A stretch of DNA of 64,000 nt from Thermus brockianus (GTDB taxonomy: Bacteria > Deinococcota > Deinococci > Deinococcales > Thermaceae). Both the position numbers and the translations under genes were made by a program. Of this stretch, positions 60,636 through 64,000 are shown in pieces (position 1 is the first letter of the stretch; each line of letters begins with the position of its first letter). Below the pieces are notes generated by a model. The model was given only the letters and a program-made list of their open reading frames with translations. It was not told the DNA's origin and made no database searches. The stretch is taken from the NCBI RefSeq assembly GCF_001880325.1, contig NZ_CP016313.1, positions 62,001-126,000 on the forward strand, given 5' to 3'.

Positions 60636-61400
60636 CTACGCGCCCTCGGTCAGGGAAACGTCAAGCCCTTGGTGTAGGCGTGCCAGGAACTCTAGGGACG
60701 CCTGGGGGTGTCCCCTTACCTCCAGGACCAGGGGCAGGTCCAGGTAGGGGGGAAGCCAGCGGGCGTGGTCCAGGATGCCTTCGCCCAGGTTCCAGTGGCG
60801 GTCGTAAACCCCGTCGGTATCGTTGAGGTGAAGGTGCTCTGGGCGCAGGGAAAGCCAAGCTTCGGGCTCAGGTGTTCTGCTGAACACCCGGGCGTGGGCG
60901 GCGTCAAAGCAGTAGCCTAGGGCCTCGGGGTAAGCGGCAAGCACTGGCCGGAGGGCCTCGGGGTGGGGTTCATGCGTGTTTTCCAAGAGGAGGCGGATGC
61001 CCAGGGTTTGGGCCCTCCGCACCACGGGGCCGAGCCTTTCCACCAAGCCCTCTGCCCGCGCCCTGGCTTCCTCCGGCGTCCTTCCGTGGGGGATGCCCGA
61101 GTGGAAGACCGCCCGGTCCGCCCCGAGCTCCGCTGCCCGCTCCAGGCCGAAGAGGAGGCGCCTGAGGGAGAGGGTGCGCACCTCGGGGTCGGGGGAGAGG
61201 AGGTCCAGGTTCCAAAAGGGGAGGTGGACGGAAGGGGCCCGTCCCAAGGTGTGGGCAAAGCGGTGGAAGAGGGCATCGTCCTCCAGGTGCTCGGGATCCA
61301 GGTAGACCTCGAGGCCCACCCCCAAGGCTTCCACCTGGGCGCGCTTGGGGAGGACCTGGTCCACGGGCAAGGCCAGGCGGAGGTCCATGGCGCCCACCAT
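60636..61400 (-). CDS. Sugar-phosphate isomerase/epimerase-like TIM-barrel protein
   Basis: 254 residues from ATG 61400 (aggagg 5 bp upstream). Xylose-isomerase-like/AP-endonuclease-2 fold: VHLPFWNLDLLSPDPEVRTL, AVFHSGIPHG, RLLLENTHEP (metal Glu), GYCFDAAHARVFS (metal Asp-His), HLHLNDTDGVYDRHWNLGEG (Asn-Asp, His) and LVLEVRGHPQ (last Glu). First gene of the importer operon, so it probably handles the imported sugar or a phosphodiester; the exact reaction is unknown. Confidence 0.8.
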   Translation of the reverse strand: MVGAMDLRLALPVDQVLPKRAQVEALGVGLEVYLDPEHLEDDALFHRFAHTLGRAPSVHLPFWNLDLLSPDPEVRTLSLRRLLFGLERAAELGADRAVFHSGIPHGRTPEEARARAEGLVERLGPVVRRAQTLGIRLLLENTHEPHPEALRPVLAAYPEALGYCFDAAHARVFSRTPEPEAWLSLRPEHLHLNDTDGVYDRHWNLGEGILDHARWLPPYLDLPLVLEVRGHPQASLEFLARLHQGLDVSLTEGA

Positions 61401-61445
61401 AGGCGCCTCCTGTCATGGCCGTGTAAGGGAGCCGCCATGCCTTTC

Positions 61446-61863
61446 TAGGGCTGCGGGCAAGAATCACCCCCGACCCCGGCGGTGGGGGCGGCCCTGGCCC
61501 CGCCGCGCCCAGGAGGCCCCTCCAGGGGGCGAACCTCTGGGTCCCCTCCCACCGGGCCTTCCGCCCAGGCTTCACCTCGGAGGCCCTCTGGGCCCAGGGC
61601 CTCTCCCGCTTGGACCGGGTGGTCCTGGGGGCGGTGGGGTACCCGGGTAGCCTGCTTGGACCGGGTTTGGGCGGAGGCGAGCCCTCCCCGGATGCGTCCA
61701 GCGCGGCGACCACCTCCTTTTCCCCGACGGGCGCGCGGGCTACTTCGTCGGTTGGACGGGAGGGGAGGAAAGCCTTTGTGGGGGTGGATGGGGGGCCTAC
61801 CTGGTGCCCAAAGAGCGGGTGGTCCGGGCGGAGGGGCTGGAAAAGCGAGTTTGCCCCCGATAA
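61446..61863 (+). pseudogene. Decayed coding region, unidentified
   Basis: Normal Thermus codon use is visible on the plus strand in two frames. The first part reads LQGANLWVPSHRAFRPGFTS, then EALWAQGLSRLDRVVLGAVG. After about 61660 a different frame reads HLLFPDGRAGYFVGWTGGEE and ends KRVCPR at a stop near 61863. No intact start and at least one frameshift. Family not recognised. Confidence 0.45.
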
Positions 61864-61986
61864 CACCCCAAGGGGGATCTGCCGGGCAAGTCTAGGGCAT
61901 GCCAAAGGCTACGCCTGCCCAGATGGGCAGGGGTAGGTTCTCCTGGTATTCCGCTTGAGCTTTGGTGTACTTTAGACATTTTACCT

Positions 61987-62016
61987 TCTTGGATTCCTCT
62001 ACTCTTAGGTCCCCTT
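61987..62016 (-). repeat. Sequence resembling the degenerate CRISPR repeat, opposite orientation
   Basis: The plus strand carries cttggattcctc (61988-61999), the exact reverse complement of the gaggaatccaag core found in the array at 63244-63564. The preceding bases match only weakly. Could be a stray relic or chance. Confidence 0.3.
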
Positions 62017-62201
62017 GCAAAGGGTCCGTTGAGTAGGCCCGGTGGGTGGGCCTAGGTTCAAGACCCACCGTAACTATACCACCACCGCAGGTCCGCGGCA
62101 GCCCCTGCAGTGGGCCCTCGTTTACCCCGTGGGGCAAGCCTGGCCCAGTCTGGGATTCTTCCCCCCGTTGGGGTTCCCCTTCCTACCCGCTAGAACGAGG
62201 A

Positions 62202-62235
62202 GGGGGATCCCCGAGGCCGCCCTCGGGGATCCCCC
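62202..62235. repeat. Perfect 15-bp inverted repeat
   Basis: gggggatccccgagg, loop ccgc, then cctcggggatccccc. A very stable hairpin without a T-run on either side. It lies inside the gene-less stretch 61864-62554, where I see no other feature except a short open end reading IPRGYAYRLPDGHEARTEHL before a stop near 62294. Confidence 0.7.
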
Positions 62236-62554
62236 GGGGGTACGCCTACCGCCTCCCGGATGGCCACGAGGCCCGCACCGAGCACCTACCCTGACATATC
62301 CCCGCCGGGCGAGGGAAAGAGGGCAATGGCCTAGGCTCTTGTGTAAAAAATGATGGACGTGCCCCCCAATCCACCACCCCTTTACCTGCTGGGGTCATTA
62401 CTCCCTGTCCTGTAGACCGGAGTTCTAGCGCCGCATAGGCTAACCAGCACGCCTCTTCTCCCATGTCCCTAGCGCACCTGTAAAACCAGGTCTCCACAGG
62501 TTAAGTACGGTGCGTTTCCCAATGCCTCAGGGCGTAAAACGGGCGGGGTTTCCT

Positions 62555-63163
62555 TTACCAAGGGCCGGGGATATAGCTCTTGCTACTTCGCCGCTGACTC
62601 TCCCGAACGAAGCCAAAGCCCTGGGGGTTCTTGGCTCCAAGCCCAGCGGTGAGGGCCAGGTGGAGGAGGTGCGGGTCCCCTAGGAGGGCGAACTGGCCTA
62701 TCCACCCCTTCACCCAAAACCCCTTGTACCGCTCCATCCGGGACGTGTTCCCCCCAAGGGGAACCACCCGCACCCGGCCTGGGGGCAGGTGAAGGGCCTT
62801 GGCCTTCCGGTTGAGGTTGGCCTCAAGAAGGGGGGAGAAGTCGGGATCCTCTGGGGAAAGGTAGTGGGTTTCCCTCCCCACCGTACGATAGACGGTGATA
62901 GGGGAAAGGGCCTTCACCTGGAGGAAGTCCTGGGGCTCGGGTAGGGGCAGGGGCTCTAGGAGACGGAGAGGCCAAGGCCGGCCATAGAGGACAAGCTCCC
63001 CGGTCTCTTGCAGGGGGCGGAGGAAAGCCTCTAAAAGCCCCGGTAGCGGGGAGGCGAGGAAGAAGCGCACCTCTTGGCCCTCGGGGTGGAAGCGGCGGTC
63101 CTCTCCTAGGTGCAAAGGGGAGAGCCGGCTAAAGACGAAGAGCTTGAGGGGCCTGCCGTCCAC
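62555..63163 (-). pseudogene. cas6: CRISPR endoribonuclease Cas6, N-terminally truncated
   Basis: The frame reads FKLFTFSRL-like LKLFVFSRLSPLHLGEDRRF at its start; in full Cas6 proteins that block sits about 50 residues in. An in-frame stop (about 63205) lies just upstream and no earlier start exists, so the first RAMP half-domain with the usual catalytic His is gone. Downstream blocks are intact: ALSPITVYRTVGRETHYLSP, MERYKGFWVKGWIGQFAL and the glycine-rich loop AGLGAKNPQGFGFV. Cas6 cuts precursor crRNA at repeats; this copy is probably dead. No other cas gene is visible. Confidence 0.75.
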
Positions 63164-63243
63164 CTGGAGGTCCTCCGGAGGGCTTCTTGAAAATGGGGAT
63201 TAGAGGGAGATGACAGGACGATTTCCTGGAGGGCACTTTGGCT

Positions 63244-63564
63244 GTTTGTAACCTACCCATGGGGAATCCAAGCCGTCACATCCAGGATGGTGTCAGTGTG
63301 GTTCAGAACGGTTTGACGTGCTTACGAGGAATCCAAGTGAAGTTAGGATCTGTCCCGTAATAGCTTTCTCCGGTTTCCCGGATATAATTAATAGGGGGTG
63401 TAACTTACCTATAAGGAATCCCCGTTCCGGGAGGCCCAAGAGGTCCTGCGGGCTGGCTTCCTCCTGTTTTGTGCGAACCCATGAGGAATCCAAGCGAGGA
63501 TGATGCCGGTCCAAGTGAACGCTTTTGAACCCGTGTTTGTAAAGAACCTATGAGCCCACTAGAA
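63244..63564 (-). CRISPR. Degenerate CRISPR array, five decayed 30-bp repeats
   Basis: Five related units start at 63244, 63311, 63396, 63466 and 63535 (spacings 67, 85, 70, 69). Best copies are gtttgtaacctacccatggg followed by gaatccaagc (63244) and the 63466 unit ending cccatgaggaatccaagc. Approximate consensus: gtttgtaac-tacctatgag then gaatccaagc, similar in plan to the gtttgta...ctatgaggaattgaaac repeats of type I-B/III arrays. No two copies are identical, so the array has drifted. Orientation is assumed from the flanking cas6; spacer-like intervals are 37-55 bp. Confidence 0.65.
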
Positions 63565-63676
63565 CCACGCCCCGCCCGGGTGGAGAGAAGCACGGCCCTC
63601 CCGAACTTTACAAGTCTGGAACTCCCAAAGCCCCCCGAGAAAAGCCCCCCGCCAGGGGAGCTGGGCGGGGACAGGC

Positions 63677-63892
63677 TTAGGCGCCCTTGGCCCGGAGGAG
63701 AGCGGGGCCCTTGAGGGGCGCCACTTCCTCTTCGGAAAGATCCAGGAGGGCCAGGGTGTTGCCCTCGTGGTCCACGAACTCCACCAGGTAGCCCCCATGG
63801 GGGTAGACCAGGACCACGGTGCCCACATCCCCCGCCTTTAGGCCCCACGCCTCCTTGTCCCGCTTCAGGACTACCAGGTCGTGCTCCCGCAT
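63677..63892 (-). CDS. DUF4926-like small protein
   Basis: 71 residues from ATG 63892 (gaggaagga upstream): MREHDLVVLKRDKEAWGLKA, GDVGTVVLVYPHGGYLVEFV, then EGNTLALLDLSEEEVAPL. This is the DUF4926 pattern, an SH3-like beta-barrel of unknown role, often encoded beside a DUF6883 gene. The reading frame stays open upstream to the window edge, so it could instead be the C-terminal part of a fused protein. Confidence 0.7.
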   Translation of the reverse strand: MREHDLVVLKRDKEAWGLKAGDVGTVVLVYPHGGYLVEFVDHEGNTLALLDLSEEEVAPLKGPALLRAKGA

Positions 63893-64000
63893 TCCTTCCT
63901 CTTCCTCCTCAAGGTACCAAGCGCTCTGCACGCACGCCTCCCCTTTGGGGCCCCGTAAGGGCCCCCTCAGGACCACCAGCACCCCTTGGCCTTGGAAGCC
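63893..64000 (-). CDS. Partial upstream ORF (possible DUF6883 part), runs off right edge
   Basis: In the same frame as the DUF4926-like gene, without a stop between them, the sequence reads GFQGQGVLVVLRGPLRGPKG and then EACVQSAWYLEEEEEG. The last residues resemble the C-terminus of DUF6883-type partners (a W-x-hydrophobic strand). Too little is present to decide between a fusion and two in-frame genes. Confidence 0.35.

Noticed and set aside
62040-62110. tRNA-like segment containing ggttcaag and ending in ccaccacc
   Set aside because: The flanking bases do not form the T-stem, and no acceptor or anticodon arms can be folded with the required spacing. I found no tRNA or rRNA in the window.

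Overview
The window looks like a Thermus genome, possibly an accessory or megaplasmid-like stretch. Coding DNA is very GC-rich, genes are packed with 4-20 bp overlaps, several genes have leaderless or near-leaderless promoters, and the xylose isomerase is close to the T. thermophilus enzyme as I remember it. One block (about 29.4-35.4 kb) is clearly more AT-rich and looks acquired.

Layout. 1-2.7 kb (minus): a partial ABC importer operon of the nitrate/sulfonate/taurine type with a cyclase-family hydrolase and an AhpD-like protein. 2.8-15.8 kb: an exopolysaccharide-type locus. Seven tightly spaced minus-strand genes encode two large dockerin/Ig-like lipoproteins, a smaller related lipoprotein, a polysaccharide-deacetylase-like lipoprotein, a PelF-type glycosyltransferase, a polytopic membrane protein and a GH114/TM1410-like hydrolase. 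A second GH114-like lipoprotein gene converges on this operon, and a third GH114-like protein, fused to a CBM9-like module, is interrupted by a frameshift in a run of eight G/C. 15.8-19 kb: an oligopeptide-type ABC importer (dppABC-like). 19-23.2 kb: two DUF3137 paralogues and lemA, with a TnpB-only insertion sequence wedged between the paralogues; its tnpB is broken by a 61-bp repeat-containing insertion. 23.2-27.8 kb: M20 peptidase, methylmalonate-semialdehyde dehydrogenase, an SDR and nagA. 27.8-29.4 kb: transposase debris.

29.4-44.3 kb (plus) is a complete xylan/xylose island: secreted GH10 xylanase, a GH5 enzyme without signal peptide, an oligosaccharide ABC importer without its own ATPase, then xylF-xylH-xylG, a ROK repressor, xylose isomerase, xylulokinase, an M24-like protein and a Gfo/Idh/MocA oxidoreductase. 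The xylanase and xylF promoters share a nearly identical leader element placed at the predicted transcription start. 44.3-45.4 kb is decayed DNA with a single type I-E CRISPR-repeat-like sequence.

45.5-52.7 kb (plus) is a ten-gene haem/iron operon: IsdG-like monooxygenase, DUF3386-like protein, HmuTUV-type importer with a 36-codon ORF inside it, an unknown 103-residue protein, a second binding protein, an imelysin and a di-haem oxidoreductase. 52.7-56.1 kb: a cobalamin riboswitch precedes a thioesterase and the class I ribonucleotide reductase genes, which fits B12-dependent switching from a class I to a class II enzyme. 56.1-61.4 kb (minus): GT2 glycosyltransferase, surE, and a UgpBAE-like sugar importer operon led by a TIM-barrel isomerase/epimerase-like gene. 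61.4-64 kb: a decayed coding region, a 5'-truncated cas6, a degenerate CRISPR array of five repeats, and a DUF4926-like gene at the right edge.
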